Below are positions 24,970 to 35,046 of a stretch of 47,791 bases of DNA, piece after piece (the stretch's first letter is position 1; each line of letters opens with the position of its first letter). The DNA lies in the NCBI GenBank assembly GCA_028248455.1, contig JAOKHV010000012.1, forward strand, positions 1 through 47,791, in the 5' to 3' direction. The position numbers were made by a program, and so were the translations under genes. Below the pieces are notes generated by a model. That model did not search any database. It saw nothing but the letters and a program-made list of their open reading frames with translations, and had not been told where the DNA came from. Origin of the DNA: Ascidiaceihabitans sp. Its GTDB lineage: Bacteria; Pseudomonadota; Alphaproteobacteria; Rhodobacterales; Rhodobacteraceae.

Positions 24970-26264
24970 GAGATAAGTTCACATTCCGCACAATTCTTCA
25001 TGATCGCATCTGCAACAGTGACAGCACTTTCAAGACCGTCTTCATGGAACCCGTGACGCAACCAAGCCCCCGTAAACCACGTGCTGTTTGCACCATTCAT
25101 TGCCCGCACTTTTTCCTGCGCGGCAAGGGCCGCTAGATCATAAACCGGGTGGCGAAGCGTCACCTGATCATAGATCAGCTCTTCGCGGATAGTGCGTTTT
25201 GTATTCAACGTCACAAAGTGTGGATCGTCCATTGGGATCGGCTGAAGTGAATTCATCCAATAGGTCAGATCAATATGATCACCAGTCCCTTTTTCATCTT
25301 CAGTATAAACCCAAGAAGACCATGTTTGGCGGCGCTTTGGCATGATGTTTTCGTCAGCGTGCAGCGTAACCTCATTTGGTTGATATTTGATCGCACCCAA
25401 CGCCGCCTGTTCTTCATCCGTTGGGTCAGCCAACAAGGCTAATGTATCATCCGAGTGCGTCCCAAAGATTACTTGATCAAAGGCCTCCCACTCACCGCCC
25501 ACAGCTTTAACCTGAACACCGCCTCCATCACGGCGTACTGATTGGGCCCGCGAATTCAATCTAATATCCACTTCGTGGCTTAAAAGTGCTGTTTTGAGAC
25601 GGCGGACATATTCAACTGAGCCACCATTAACAGTGTACCATTGGTGCTGTCCGGTTGAACTCAAAAGCGCATGGTTCTCAAAAAACTGGATCATCGCGTG
25701 CGCTGGAAAATCTATAATTTTTTGCGTCGGCGTCGACCAAATTGCACCCGACAGTGGCAACAAATAGTAATCACGAAACCAAGCACCAGTGCCCAATTTG
25801 TCCAAAAACTGCGAGACAGTGATTGTACGGTCTTTGGCCACCTCAAGCGCGTTTTTATTAAAAAGTAAAATATCGCGCACCATGCCCAAAAATTTTAGAT
25901 TCACAGCATTCATACGTTGCGCAAATAGTGCATCCAGGCTGGCCAGCCCGTATTCTAGGCGACCTCCTCCGATTGAGGCACCAAAACTCATGTTTGACTT
26001 CACTACTGGTACGTTCAAGTCAGCGAACAGCTCCGCCATGTGTGGATAATTTGCATAGTTGAATACAATGAAACCTGTATCGACAGGCTGATCTCCACGC
26101 TTCCCCGCCATTCTGGTTCGTGCGTGCCCACCAAGCTGCGGCTCGGCTTCGAATAATGTGACCTGATTACTTTCCATTAGTTTGTAGGCAGATCCCATGC
26201 CTGAAATTCCGCCACCAATAATGGCGATTTTTTGTGGCGTTGGGTTTGGTCGATCGGATGGCAT
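24966..26264 (-). CDS. FAD-dependent amine-oxidase-like protein, COG2907 (RpoE operon)
   Basis: A 432-aa flavoprotein. The N-terminal dinucleotide motif is IAIIGGGISGMGSAYKL, followed by LFEAEPQLGGHARTR and DTGFIVFNYANYPHM; the C-terminal end has NSTWFTGAWLRHGFHEDGLESA, closing the FAD site. I chose the ATG at 26264. The longer start at 26309 would overlap the candidate RpoE promoter spacer and is unlikely to be in the transcript. It is the first gene of the leftward operon. The R. sphaeroides homologue (RSP_1091, from memory) is needed for a full singlet-oxygen response and participates in furan fatty acid synthesis; no lipid methyltransferase partner is encoded here. Confidence 0.88.
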   Translation of the reverse strand: MPSDRPNPTPQKIAIIGGGISGMGSAYKLMESNQVTLFEAEPQLGGHARTRMAGKRGDQPVDTGFIVFNYANYPHMAELFADLNVPVVKSNMSFGASIGGGRLEYGLASLDALFAQRMNAVNLKFLGMVRDILLFNKNALEVAKDRTITVSQFLDKLGTGAWFRDYYLLPLSGAIWSTPTQKIIDFPAHAMIQFFENHALLSSTGQHQWYTVNGGSVEYVRRLKTALLSHEVDIRLNSRAQSVRRDGGGVQVKAVGGEWEAFDQVIFGTHSDDTLALLADPTDEEQAALGAIKYQPNEVTLHADENIMPKRRQTWSSWVYTEDEKGTGDHIDLTYWMNSLQPIPMDDPHFVTLNTKRTIREELIYDQVTLRHPVYDLAALAAQEKVRAMNGANSTWFTGAWLRHGFHEDGLESAVTVADAIMKNCAECELIS

Positions 26265-26289
26265 GAAAATATGGTCCTGATGAATGAGT

Positions 26290-26320
26290 TTGATATGTAT
26301 ACGCGCCATGTTCTGGATCA
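26290..26320 (-). promoter_or_regulatory. Candidate RpoE promoter of the leftward operon
   Basis: On the minus strand TGATCC (26320-26315) is followed after 19 nt by TATCAA (26295-26290). The -35 hexamer matches the known RpoE consensus of Rhodobacter exactly; the spacer is one longer than in the rightward promoter. A start near 26283 would give a leader of about 20 nt. Confidence 0.6.
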
Positions 26321-26346
26321 GATGTTAAAACGCGAAAAAAGAAATT

Positions 26347-26376
26347 TGATCCAATTCAGCGCTACAACCGTAGATT
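26347..26376 (+). promoter_or_regulatory. Candidate RpoE promoter of rpoE-chrR (autoregulation)
   Basis: TGATCC (26347-26352), an 18-nt spacer and TAGATT (26371-26376) match the ECF11/RpoE promoter pattern. A start near 26383 lies just past the ATG at 26381, so the sigma factor must begin downstream, most likely at the GTG at 26474. Confidence 0.75.
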
Positions 26377-26473
26377 TGTTATGTCAGCCCGTTCACATAA
26401 TGTGTTATCGAGAAAAACATCGGTTAACTTTCAGACGGCTGCAGCCCGTTTGGTTGCAGTGGGTTCGAAACGC

Positions 26474-27019
26474 GTGACAAACGAAAACAAACGTAATTTA
26501 TGGATTTCTCATATCCATCGTATCCGCGATGACGCAGACAAAGCAGCTTTTGCAGACCTGTACGCTCACTTTGCACCGAGGGTGAAGGGATTTCTAATCA
26601 ATTCTGGTGCCGATGGTTCCATGGCCGAGGAATGCGCACAAGAGGTGATGGCGACCCTTTGGCACAAAGCCCACTTGTTCGACCCGTCCCGCGCATCAGT
26701 TGCGACTTGGATTTTCACAATCGCACGAAACCGCAAAATTGACATTCTGCGCAAACAACGCCGTCCGGAACCCGAGGACCTCACATGGGGTCCAGAAGAA
26801 GAACCCGATCAAACCGACGTTCTAGCGCTGCAGCAAGAAACTGAGACTCTTAGCAAGGCGTTAACGACACTCCCTGCAGCACAAAGAGAACTGATAGAAC
26901 AGGCGTACTTCGGGGATTTGTCCCACAGCGAGATTGCTAAAAAAACAGGTCTGCCCCTTGGCACGATCAAATCGCGAATTAGGTTAGGCCTCGAGCGCTT
27001 ACGCCAAACGATGAAATGA
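26474..27019 (+). CDS. rpoE: RpoE-type ECF sigma factor (ECF11, ChrR-controlled)
   Basis: A 181-aa sigma-70-family factor from the GTG at 26474. Region 2 spans about residues 20-90 (ADLYAHFAPRVKGFLI, AEECAQEVMATLWHKAHLFDPSRASVATWIFTIARNRKIDILRK) and region 4 about 125-180 (LPAAQRELIEQAYFGDLSHSEIAKKTGLPLGTIKSRIRLGLERLR). An ATG at 26381 would add 31 residues, but it sits at the predicted transcription start. The 4-nt overlap with chrR identifies it as the singlet-oxygen and organic-hydroperoxide sigma factor known from Rhodobacter. Without stress it should be held inactive by ChrR; on release it should drive its own promoter and the divergent operon. Confidence 0.93.
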   Translation: MTNENKRNLWISHIHRIRDDADKAAFADLYAHFAPRVKGFLINSGADGSMAEECAQEVMATLWHKAHLFDPSRASVATWIFTIARNRKIDILRKQRRPEPEDLTWGPEEEPDQTDVLALQQETETLSKALTTLPAAQRELIEQAYFGDLSHSEIAKKTGLPLGTIKSRIRLGLERLRQTMK

Positions 27020-27684
27020 ACAAAATGATGAGCACAGATATCAAACATCACCTGACGGATGAAATCCTGATGGGCTACTCAGCAGGCACTTTGCCTGAGG
27101 CTTTTAATCTTATGGTCGCAACGCATGTTTCGTTGTGTGATGCTTGTCGCACTCAATTAGCGGCATGCGATGCCGTTGGCGGTATCTTGTTGGATGAACA
27201 CGACATCCCGAACACTCAGATGCAGCCTGGCAGCTTTGCCGCGACGATTGCGATGATTGAGCAAGGCGTGCCAATAACCAAAGCACCGGCCGTCAAAAAG
27301 CCATCCGTGCTGCCAAGCCCGCTGCGAGACTACATTGGTAGTGACTTGAGCGAAATTAAATGGCGCCCTATTGGCATGGGTGTAAAACAAGCTATTTTAC
27401 CAACATCAAAACAAGCAAGCGCACGCCTTTTGATGATCCCTGCCGGTGCAGCCATGCCAGATCACGGCCACCACGGTCTTGAGATGACGATGGTGTTGCA
27501 GGGTGCTTTCCAAGATGATGATGGGTATTTTGTCCGCGGTGATGTCGACATTGCTGACAGCGATCTTGAGCACACGCCGATGGCGGACATCCATGAAGAT
27601 TGTATTTGTCTTGCAGTAAGCGACGCGCCACTGCGCTTTAAGGGTATCCTCCCTCGCATCATGCAGAGCTTTATTCGCATCTAG
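27016..27684 (+). CDS. chrR: ChrR-type zinc anti-sigma factor
   Basis: A 222-aa two-domain protein. The N-terminal anti-sigma domain has the zinc set His12, His37, Cys41 and Cys44 (HxxxCxxC in THVSLCDAC). The C-terminal cupin domain (about 100-205) has His150, His152, Glu156 and His186, the same spacing as the second zinc site of R. sphaeroides ChrR, which is needed for release of the sigma factor by singlet oxygen. Both sites therefore appear functional. The start overlaps the sigma gene by 4 nt; a downstream ATG (residue 5) is also possible. No terminator is obvious before the disabled ada gene. Confidence 0.94.
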   Translation: MNKMMSTDIKHHLTDEILMGYSAGTLPEAFNLMVATHVSLCDACRTQLAACDAVGGILLDEHDIPNTQMQPGSFAATIAMIEQGVPITKAPAVKKPSVLPSPLRDYIGSDLSEIKWRPIGMGVKQAILPTSKQASARLLMIPAGAAMPDHGHHGLEMTMVLQGAFQDDDGYFVRGDVDIADSDLEHTPMADIHEDCICLAVSDAPLRFKGILPRIMQSFIRI

Positions 27685-27762
27685 GCGACGTACTAGACAT
27701 TATTTTGAATAACTGCCCAATTTCAGTCGGTACGTATCTTGTTTCAGGGTTAAGCTTTCATC

Positions 27763-28806
27763 ATGCGTTTTACCCTTCCACACAATGACAGCCTATACAT
27801 AGCCCTTTTAGGCTGCGACCCCAAATTATGGTCGCGTCTTTGCTGGTGTGCACTCAACAGGTGCCTTATATCGTTTGACCTGCCCTGCTCGCAAACCAAA
27901 GCGGGAGCATTGTACCTTTTACGAAAGTCTATCCAAATGCATCGACGCTGGTTTTCGTCCCTGCAAACGGTGCCATCCAATGCAAGCGATGGTATCTGAC
28001 GATCCTGCTGTTCGTGACCTTCTCACCCGACGGGACAACGACCCAACGTATCGATGGTCTGAGGGCAAAGTTAGTGCGTTGGGTTATGATCTTTCTACAA
28101 TAAGGCATACCTTTAAACGTACGTTTGGCATCACATTTCTTGTTTTAGCTCGGGCACGCCGATTACAAGCGGGCTTCACCGCTCTTTCAAACGGAGACCG
28201 CGTGATCGACGCCAGCTTGAAGCAGGGTTTGAAAGTGGTGCAGCCTTTCGCACCGCGTTTGCAAAGATGGTTGTGGGCAAACCCAGTGCGTTCTCAGACA
28301 CCGCGTTGTTGCGTGCCTATTAGTTTCAAACGAAACTTGGCCCAATGGTAGCGGTGGCAGATAATACACATTTACACTTGTTAGAATTCGCAGATCAAAA
28401 AGCTTTACCAACCCAGCTTAGTCGCTTGCAGAAAGCCGCTGGTGGGATTGGGTTTGGAACAGCCGAACCACTCGAACGAACCAAAGCTGAACTAACTGAA
28501 GACTTTGACTGTCAAAGGGCGGCTTTCACCGTCCCTCTTGCACTCAATGGAACTACCTTCATCAAATCAGTTTGGCAGGCGCTGATGGCGGTTCCAGCGG
28601 GGGAAATTCAAACCTAAGCTGGACTTGCACAAAAAATCGGACGCCCTACAGCTACTCGTGCATTTGCGCGCGCCAATGGCGCAAACCAAATTTCGATACT
28701 CATTCCCTGTCACAGGGTAATTGGTGCCGATGGTAACTTAAGCGAATACGGTCGCGGGCTTTGGCGTAAACGTAAATTGATTGATCTTGAACTGCAGTAC
28801 AAATGA
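27763..28806 (+). pseudogene. ada: Ada-type methylated-DNA repair/regulatory protein, disrupted
   Basis: Reading across frames gives the whole Ada layout: N-terminal metal-binding domain (FTLPHNDSLYIALL, LTCPARKPKREHCTFYES, CKRCHP), AraC-type helix-turn-helix (DLSTIRHTFKRTFGITFL, RARRLQAGF) and the C-terminal methyltransferase with PCHRVIGADGNLSEYGRGLWRK. Four lesions break it: an extra A in the AAA at 27823-27825; a missing T at 28228-28230; a TAG at 28321-28323 where the family has Trp; and a TAA at 28615-28617 where a Tyr or Ser is expected before AGLA. The active-site cysteines survive, so the decay looks recent. It directly follows chrR on the same strand. Confidence 0.88.
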
Positions 28807-28825
28807 GACTCTATCCATTTGCCTA

Positions 28826-30064
28826 TTAAGGCTCAGGCTGGGCCAAAGGCGCCACGTTGTTTTGTTCCTCTGGCGTCAATTCTTCAAAGTCAAAATTATC
28901 CAAACGCGCCGCACGTTTTCCTGCACGTTCGGCAGCTGTGCTAATTCCGTCCAAATCTTTGCGTGCTTGACCAAAGTGGGTATTCAGTTTGTCGACACGT
29001 TCAACAACCAACTCGACATCCCGGTGCAAGCTTTTGAGCGTTGAGCGAATAGCACCCGCCTGTTCACGCATGCGAGCATCCTTAAGAATTGCACGCATTG
29101 TATTCAGCGTGGCCATACAGGTCGTTGGTGAAACGATCCAAACGCGGTGATCAAAACCATCACGTACAAGTTCAGGAAAATTTGCGTGGAGCTCTGCATA
29201 TACCGCTTCGGATGGTAGAAACATCAACGCGCCATCTGCAGTTTCGCCCTCGATGATATATTTTTCACTGATATCACGGATGTGCTTTTTCACGGAAACA
29301 CGCATCGCTTTGCCAGCCTCGTTGACCTCCCAATCAGTCTTAGCCCGACGCAAGGCCTCATAGGCTTCAAGGGGGAATTTACTGTCGATCACAATCGGGC
29401 CAGGCGGGTTCGGCAACGCAATCAAACAGTCAGCGCGCTTACCGTTGCTAAGCGTCGCTTGCAACTGAAAACTGTCCTTTGGCAATGCTTTACCGACAAT
29501 GTCGTTCAGTTGAATTTCGCCAAAAGCACCGCGCGTTTGTTTGTTGCTTAAAATGTCCTGTAACGACAAAACATCCCCAGACAACTTCGCAATATTGTCC
29601 TGCGCTTTGTCGATAGAAGCGAGACGTTCTTGCAACTGCGTTAAACTAACCGTGGTTTGCTTAGATGAGCCGTTCAACGTCTCTTTCATCCGCTCCTGCA
29701 TCTCTGCCATCGAATGTTGGGTACGCATAGCATTCTCCGCCAAACGGTCCTGCATTTGCTGTTGAACAGCCGCCAATCGCACTTCCATCGTGTTGGTAAT
29801 CTGGGCCTGTGCATTTACCTGCGTATCAGACACAGTTTGCAACCCACCTTGTAACGCGGCCTGCCCCATATTCAGCTGCTGAACATGCTGGCCAAGGATG
29901 CCCATCTGATGCGCCAACGGTGCCGCAGCCGCCGCGGAACGCCCTGCCGACCGCACCACAACCATCAACATCATCACGATCAAAATGACCACAGCAATGG
30001 CCACCAATCCCACAATGATCAATGGATCGCTAAAGGCATACTTTTGTCCTGAAATCTCAATCAT
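28826..30064 (-). CDS. rmuC: DNA recombination protein RmuC
   Basis: A 412-aa RmuC-family protein: one N-terminal membrane segment (about residues 15-37), a long coiled coil (about 50-170, Gln/Met-rich) and a nuclease-like domain (about 180-370) with [13 protein letters not shown], the [18 protein letters not shown] core and [11 protein letters not shown]. RmuC limits inversions at short repeats in E. coli. The start overlaps the mutL stop by 4 nt (ATGA), so both DNA-maintenance genes are made together. Confidence 0.93.
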   Translation of the reverse strand: MIEISGQKYAFSDPLIIVGLVAIAVVILIVMMLMVVVRSAGRSAAAAAPLAHQMGILGQHVQQLNMGQAALQGGLQTVSDTQVNAQAQITNTMEVRLAAVQQQMQDRLAENAMRTQHSMAEMQERMKETLNGSSKQTTVSLTQLQERLASIDKAQDNIAKLSGDVLSLQDILSNKQTRGAFGEIQLNDIVGKALPKDSFQLQATLSNGKRADCLIALPNPPGPIVIDSKFPLEAYEALRRAKTDWEVNEAGKAMRVSVKKHIRDISEKYIIEGETADGALMFLPSEAVYAELHANFPELVRDGFDHRVWIVSPTTCMATLNTMRAILKDARMREQAGAIRSTLKSLHRDVELVVERVDKLNTHFGQARKDLDGISTAAERAGKRAARLDNFDFEELTPEEQNNVAPLAQPEP

Positions 30065-31899
30065 GTACGTCCAAACAACCGTTCAATATCTGCCAGTTTC
30101 AGCTCTACATAGGTAGGGCGTCCGTGGTTGCATTGCCCCGAATGTGGGGTTGCTTCCATTTCGCGCAACAGCGCGTTCATTTCCTCAGCCCGCATCCAAC
30201 GACCCGACCGAATAGACCCGTGGCAGGCCACGCGACTAAGGATCGCTTCGACCTTAGCTTGAACCATGTTGGAGCTGCCCTGATCCTCAAGTTCATCCAG
30301 AATATCAAGGATCATAGCACGCGCATTCACCTCACCCAAAATCGCAGGCGTTTCGCGAATAGCAATTGCACTACCGCCAAAGGGCTCAATACCCAAACCA
30401 AAGCGTGCCAATTCGTCCGCCACTTCGAGTAAGCGAGCGCAATCGCCATCCGATAGCTCAACAATTTCTGGAATCAACAAGGCTTGAGCCGCGACCCCAT
30501 TCACCGCCATTTGGTTTTTTAGTTTCTCATACACCAATCGCTCATGCGCTGCATGTTGATCAACGATAACCATGCCAGTTGCCGTCTGTGCAATAATGTA
30601 ATTCTCATGAACCTGACCGCGGGCTGTGCCCAGTGGCAGATCTTCTGGTGGTGTCTCATTCGCCTGCTCTCGCTCAACAACTTGCCCGCTATAGGCCTGG
30701 GTCATTTCCGCGAAACCCGGCGCTTGGGATTGGTAGGATGCTGAACGTGATCCCATTGAGGGACGATCCATCTGATAAACGCGTGGTCCACCACCAATAG
30801 GTTCAGGTGTTATCGCCCCCAAAGTCGCTCCCGCAACTGTTGTTGACGCACGATGCCCTGCCTCTACCAACGCTTGGCGCAATGCCGATACAATTAGCCC
30901 TCGCGCAAGACCAGGATCGCGAAAACGTACTTCTGATTTTGCAGGGTGAACGTTGACGTCCACAAGCGTTGGATCACAATCAAGGAACAGGGCCGCCGCT
31001 GGATGACGGTCACGACTTAGAAAGTCAAAGTAAGCTCCACGCAATGCGCCAACCAATAGTTTGTCCCGTACAGGACGACCGTTTACGAACAGATACTGTT
31101 GTACAGCGGAACCACGCGAATAGGTTGGCAATGCAGCATACCCTGTTAAATGCAATCCTTCGCGCAGTGCGTCAATTTTCAGGGAGTTATCTGCAAAATC
31201 GCGCCCCAAAACAGTCGACAACCGTCCATGTAACGCATCGAACATATCGCCATTTTCGGCTTCTGCCCTGAAGGTGGTGCGTGGGCTATCGCCACTCACA
31301 TCTCGCAACTCAAACCGTACAAAAGGTTCCGCCATCGCAAGGCGTTTTACGATATCATTGATGGCCGTCGCTTCTGCGCGGTCAGTACGCAAAAATTTCA
31401 GTCGGGCTGGTGTTGCATAAAACAAGTCACGCAAAGTTATGACTGTGCCACCATTTAAAGCAGCTGGGCGCACTGGCCCTAGATTGCCACCTTCAACATT
31501 GATCTCAAACGCTTCAGACCCCTGAACGCGTGAGGTGATCTTAAGGCGGCCAACAGCGCCCAGTGACGGCAGTGCCTCTCCACGAAAACCGAAGGTGTGA
31601 ATGTTAAGCAGGTCAGAGCCGTCAATCTTTGACGTAGCATGGCGTGATAAAGCCAACGCCAAATCATGACCTGCAATACCGCAGCCGTCGTCCGTCACGC
31701 GGATCAACGTTTTGCCGCCATCTGCAATATCAATGGAAATACGCCGTGCGCCCGCATCGATCGCGTTCTCAACCAGTTCTTTGACGGCTGACGCAGGTCG
31801 TTCAACAACTTCACCCGCAGCAATGCGATTGATTGCTGCTTCATCAAGTTGGCGAATAACCGGCATGTTTTCGTGGATATTGGGTCTGCTTGTTTCCAT
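30061..31899 (-). CDS. mutL: DNA mismatch repair protein MutL
   Basis: About 612 aa from the ATG at 31899; a longer frame to 31974 and a shorter start at 31866 exist. GHKL ATPase motifs are clear: [25 protein letters not shown] and [12 protein letters not shown]. The linker (about 340-420) is poorly conserved. The C-terminal dimerisation domain contains [12 protein letters not shown], which fits the DQHA(X)2E(X)4E endonuclease motif, so this MutL should nick DNA itself, in line with the absence of MutH in most alphaproteobacteria. It forms a two-gene unit with rmuC. Confidence 0.95.
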   Translation of the reverse strand: METSRPNIHENMPVIRQLDEAAINRIAAGEVVERPASAVKELVENAIDAGARRISIDIADGGKTLIRVTDDGCGIAGHDLALALSRHATSKIDGSDLLNIHTFGFRGEALPSLGAVGRLKITSRVQGSEAFEINVEGGNLGPVRPAALNGGTVITLRDLFYATPARLKFLRTDRAEATAINDIVKRLAMAEPFVRFELRDVSGDSPRTTFRAEAENGDMFDALHGRLSTVLGRDFADNSLKIDALREGLHLTGYAALPTYSRGSAVQQYLFVNGRPVRDKLLVGALRGAYFDFLSRDRHPAAALFLDCDPTLVDVNVHPAKSEVRFRDPGLARGLIVSALRQALVEAGHRASTTVAGATLGAITPEPIGGGPRVYQMDRPSMGSRSASYQSQAPGFAEMTQAYSGQVVEREQANETPPEDLPLGTARGQVHENYIIAQTATGMVIVDQHAAHERLVYEKLKNQMAVNGVAAQALLIPEIVELSDGDCARLLEVADELARFGLGIEPFGGSAIAIRETPAILGEVNARAMILDILDELEDQGSSNMVQAKVEAILSRVACHGSIRSGRWMRAEEMNALLREMEATPHSGQCNHGRPTYVELKLADIERLFGRT

Positions 31900-32006
31900 A
31901 CCCCAATACCTAGCACCAAACATGCCGATTCTGCCAGCAGCCAAGTCACCGCATAAGCGGATCTGACCCATCAACTTTAAGAATGGTTAATGGGCCAATA
32001 TGCCGA

Positions 32007-33356
32007 TTAAATCGCGCTCAGGCCGGCATCTAACGCAACAAGCACGCGGTCAACTTCATCTTTCGTGATCACCAAAGGTGGAGACATCAAAATGTTATTC
32101 CCACCCAACCGCACCATGACACCTGCGTCATAAGTAGCTTGATGAATCTTCTTCATCGTTGGCATATCCATCGGTGTCTTGGCCGCAGCATCAGACACGA
32201 TCTCAACTCCAGTCATCAATCCGTGTCCACCACGCACATCGCCAACGATGTCATATTTCTCCATCAAGGCAACGCATCCATCAAACAATTGGGCACCACG
32301 AGCTGCCGCGTTTGCCTTTGTATCCAGACGTATGGTTTCACTGAGACATGCCGTAACCGCAGCTGCGCCAACAGGGTGTGCTGAATAGGTGTAACCATGG
32401 AAAATCGCAGCCTCCGCGCCACCATTTTCAAAGACCTCAGCAACAGCATCGCTCATCAATGCTGCACCAACTGGGAAATACCCCGATGTGATCCCTTTTG
32501 CGCAACACATCATGTCTGGCTTTACGCCCCAATGACGGCTGCCTGACCACGCACCCGTACGGCCAAACCCTGTGATCACCTCATCCGCAATCATCAGGAT
32601 GCCGTGACGATCGCAAATTTCGCGCATCAGCGGCATGAAGGTCTTATTTGGCACGATGACACCACCGGCCCCCTGAATCGGCTCCATGATGAACGCTGCA
32701 ATGCTGCCAGCACCTTGGAACATGATCTCGTCTTCCATCGCAGCGGCAATGTTCTGCGCCAAAACTGCGGAATCCGTTTCATTGAAAGGATTGCGATAAG
32801 CGTATGGGCTGGGCATGTGGAAACAGCCCGGCAGCAAAGGCTCGTAATTAATACGAAAACGATTGTTACCGTTTACAGATGCACCACCAAAGTGGGTCCC
32901 GTGATAACCCTTTTTCAGGCTGAGAAACTTTGTGCGGTTCGGCTCTCCTTTGATCCGATGATACTGGCGCGCAAGTCGCAAGCACGTCTCAACCGAGTCT
33001 GATCCACCAGACGTAAAGAACACGCGTGCCATCCCATCTTCGGCAAAAAATTCACGCACCGCATATGATGCCTCAATAGCAGAAGGATTAGACGTACCAG
33101 AAAACGCTGAATAGTACGGCAAATCATAAAGCTGCTTGGCGATTGCGTCTTTAACAACGTCGTTGGAATAGCCAAGGTTAACGCACCATAAACCGCCGAC
33201 GGCGTCGATAGCTTCGTGCCCATCGATGTCTTTGATCGTTGAACCTACAGCGGTCTCAATAATTGTCGGAGCATGCTCAATCGCTTCGCCTGGGTGACCC
33301 ATCGGGTGCCACATATGCTTTGCATTATTCGCACGAAGGAAGTTATCGTCTTTCAT
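32007..33356 (-). CDS. Class III aminotransferase (omega-amino-acid:pyruvate type)
   Basis: A 449-aa PLP enzyme of the class III family, often named aspartate aminotransferase family protein. Motifs: MWHPMGHPGE, FFTSGGSDSVETCLRLARQYH, the PLP-contacting IADEVITGFGRTG and the Schiff-base Lys in CCAKGITSGYFPVGA. The related enzymes accept taurine, beta-alanine or putrescine with pyruvate; sequence alone does not decide. The ATG at 33356 has AGGG upstream. It follows the nucleobase permease, from which a terminator-like hairpin separates it. Beta-alanine, a product of reductive pyrimidine breakdown, would be a fitting substrate, but that is inference from the neighbour. Confidence 0.88.
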   Translation of the reverse strand: MKDDNFLRANNAKHMWHPMGHPGEAIEHAPTIIETAVGSTIKDIDGHEAIDAVGGLWCVNLGYSNDVVKDAIAKQLYDLPYYSAFSGTSNPSAIEASYAVREFFAEDGMARVFFTSGGSDSVETCLRLARQYHRIKGEPNRTKFLSLKKGYHGTHFGGASVNGNNRFRINYEPLLPGCFHMPSPYAYRNPFNETDSAVLAQNIAAAMEDEIMFQGAGSIAAFIMEPIQGAGGVIVPNKTFMPLMREICDRHGILMIADEVITGFGRTGAWSGSRHWGVKPDMMCCAKGITSGYFPVGAALMSDAVAEVFENGGAEAAIFHGYTYSAHPVGAAAVTACLSETIRLDTKANAAARGAQLFDGCVALMEKYDIVGDVRGGHGLMTGVEIVSDAAAKTPMDMPTMKKIHQATYDAGVMVRLGGNNILMSPPLVITKDEVDRVLVALDAGLSAI

Positions 33357-33401
33357 AATCAACCCTATGTTGGTTTTTCCAACTAAATGAACACGAAAAT
33401 A

Positions 33402-33435
33402 GAAAAAGGGGCACGCATTTCAACACGCCTGCCCC
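33402..33435 (-). terminator. Terminator of the nucleobase permease gene
   Basis: On the minus strand GGGGCA (33435-33430) pairs with TGCCCC (33413-33408), extended by CG/CG after a two-base bulge, and is followed by five T (33407-33403). It begins 24 nt after the permease stop. Confidence 0.6.
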
Positions 33436-33458
33436 CATCAATTCAGTCTTAGTTCGTA

Positions 33459-34775
33459 TTAAACGTCGTCTGGCAAGATCAGGTTCATGGCAATTGCCAA
33501 GATCGCTGTCGGTGCCACTGCGCTCGTTAGCAGTGTGCCCCAAACGCCTGGTACGTACTGCACTGCGGATGGAACAAGGTTTAGACCAAGGCCCACAGCT
33601 AGTGAAACAGCAATAATAAGCATGTTGCGACGGTTCATGTCGATTTCGCTAAGCACGTTCAAACCTGCTGCAGCAACCATGCCGAACATTACGATCACAC
33701 CACCACCTAAAACTGGAAAAGGCATAGATGCGATGACTGCGCCAACTTTAGGCAGCAGACCACAGACGATCAAAATGATGCCACCAATTGTCACAACATG
33801 ACGGCTCATGACGCCAGTCATTCCAACGATACCTACGTTTTGGCTGAAAGACGTATTTGGCAAACCGCCAAATACCGCGGCAGCGGCTGTACCCAAACCA
33901 TCGGCGTATGTAGCGCCAGAGATTTCTTCATCGGTTGCTTCACGATTTGCGCCAGCTTTAGTTGTTGCTGAAACATCGCCTACAGTTTCAATTGCTGAAA
34001 CGATAGAAACCAATGTTACTGCGAAAACAGCACCAAGGCTGAATTCGAAACCGTATGGAAGTGGTTTGATTGATGTTATCCAGCTTGCTTTTGCAACGGC
34101 ACCAAAGTTCACCATGCCCATTGCGAATGCGATTGCATAACCAACCAAAAGGCCGATCAAGATTGCTGAATTGCTCAATGCACCTTTGGTGAAGAATTTC
34201 AGACCCAAAGCCACAACAACAACGCTAAGCGCAACTGACCAGTGCTTCAAAGAACCGAAGCTATCAGCTGCCATTTGGAAATCTGCAGCGCCACCGGCTG
34301 CATATTTAATCGCAACTGGGATCAGATAAAGGCCGATTGCCAAGATCACCAAACCAGTGATCAACGGCGGGAACATCCAGCGCAAGTTCTTGATTACTGA
34401 ACCAAGAGCGAAGTGGATGAGACCACCAATTAGGCAGGCAGTCAGCGCCACGCTCAAACCTTGTGTTGCGGCAATGCCAGCCAAAACACCAACGAACGCA
34501 AAGCTGGTGCCCTGCATGATTGGAAGACGGGCACCAACTGGGCCAAAGCCAACAGTTTGGAACAATGTCGCGATACCAGCGAACAACATTGCCATTTGAA
34601 TAAGATAAACTTGTTCGGCGCCGCCGAATGCAAGACCCGCTGCACCAGCAACGATAATAGAAGGTGTCACGTTACTCGCGAACATTGCCAATACGTGCTG
34701 CAGACCTAATGGCACGGCTTGTGCCAAAGGTGGTGTTTGATTTGGGTCTGAGTAGGACCCTGTTGAATCAGTCAT
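33459..34775 (-). CDS. NCS2-family nucleobase:cation symporter (xanthine/uracil permease)
   Basis: A 438-aa inner-membrane transporter with about 14 hydrophobic segments. NCS2 signatures include the N-terminal GLQHVLAMFASNVTPSIIV, MQGTSFAFVGVLAG in TM3, SIVSAIETVGDVSATTKAG with the essential acidic residue in TM8, and GGLPNTSFSQNVGIVGMTGVMSR, the signature of the xanthine/uric-acid subgroup. Xanthine or uric acid is therefore likelier than uracil. It stands in a divergent arrangement with deoC (271-nt intergenic region); I found no purine riboswitch there. Confidence 0.9.
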   Translation of the reverse strand: MTDSTGSYSDPNQTPPLAQAVPLGLQHVLAMFASNVTPSIIVAGAAGLAFGGAEQVYLIQMAMLFAGIATLFQTVGFGPVGARLPIMQGTSFAFVGVLAGIAATQGLSVALTACLIGGLIHFALGSVIKNLRWMFPPLITGLVILAIGLYLIPVAIKYAAGGAADFQMAADSFGSLKHWSVALSVVVVALGLKFFTKGALSNSAILIGLLVGYAIAFAMGMVNFGAVAKASWITSIKPLPYGFEFSLGAVFAVTLVSIVSAIETVGDVSATTKAGANREATDEEISGATYADGLGTAAAAVFGGLPNTSFSQNVGIVGMTGVMSRHVVTIGGIILIVCGLLPKVGAVIASMPFPVLGGGVIVMFGMVAAAGLNVLSEIDMNRRNMLIIAVSLAVGLGLNLVPSAVQYVPGVWGTLLTSAVAPTAILAIAMNLILPDDV

Positions 34776-35046
34776 TTTCGTACCATCCCTGAGTAAACGC
34801 CGTCTTGAGTGCGGCTAAGCGGAAGTATGGTGCCACATTAGGACTTCGGGCAAGAAAAAACTAAGCCCTCCGAATGCTCGAAAAAGCTAACATACAGAAA
34901 TTAAACAAATATCCTTAACCTTCAATTTTTATGCGATTGTCTTTCTTCTCGGGCGAGAAATTATCACACGTTCTAAACACCCATGCTTGCCTTTGTCGTG
35001 ATCCCATGTAACTTTCGAATGCTGCAACTGCGCAATGAGGTGCCCA

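Noticed and set aside
34776-35046. Possible purine riboswitch in front of the NCS2 permease
   Set aside because: I could not find the three-stem fold or conserved loop bases of the purine aptamer; only a small TTCTCG/CGAGAA hairpin at 34946-34959 is present.
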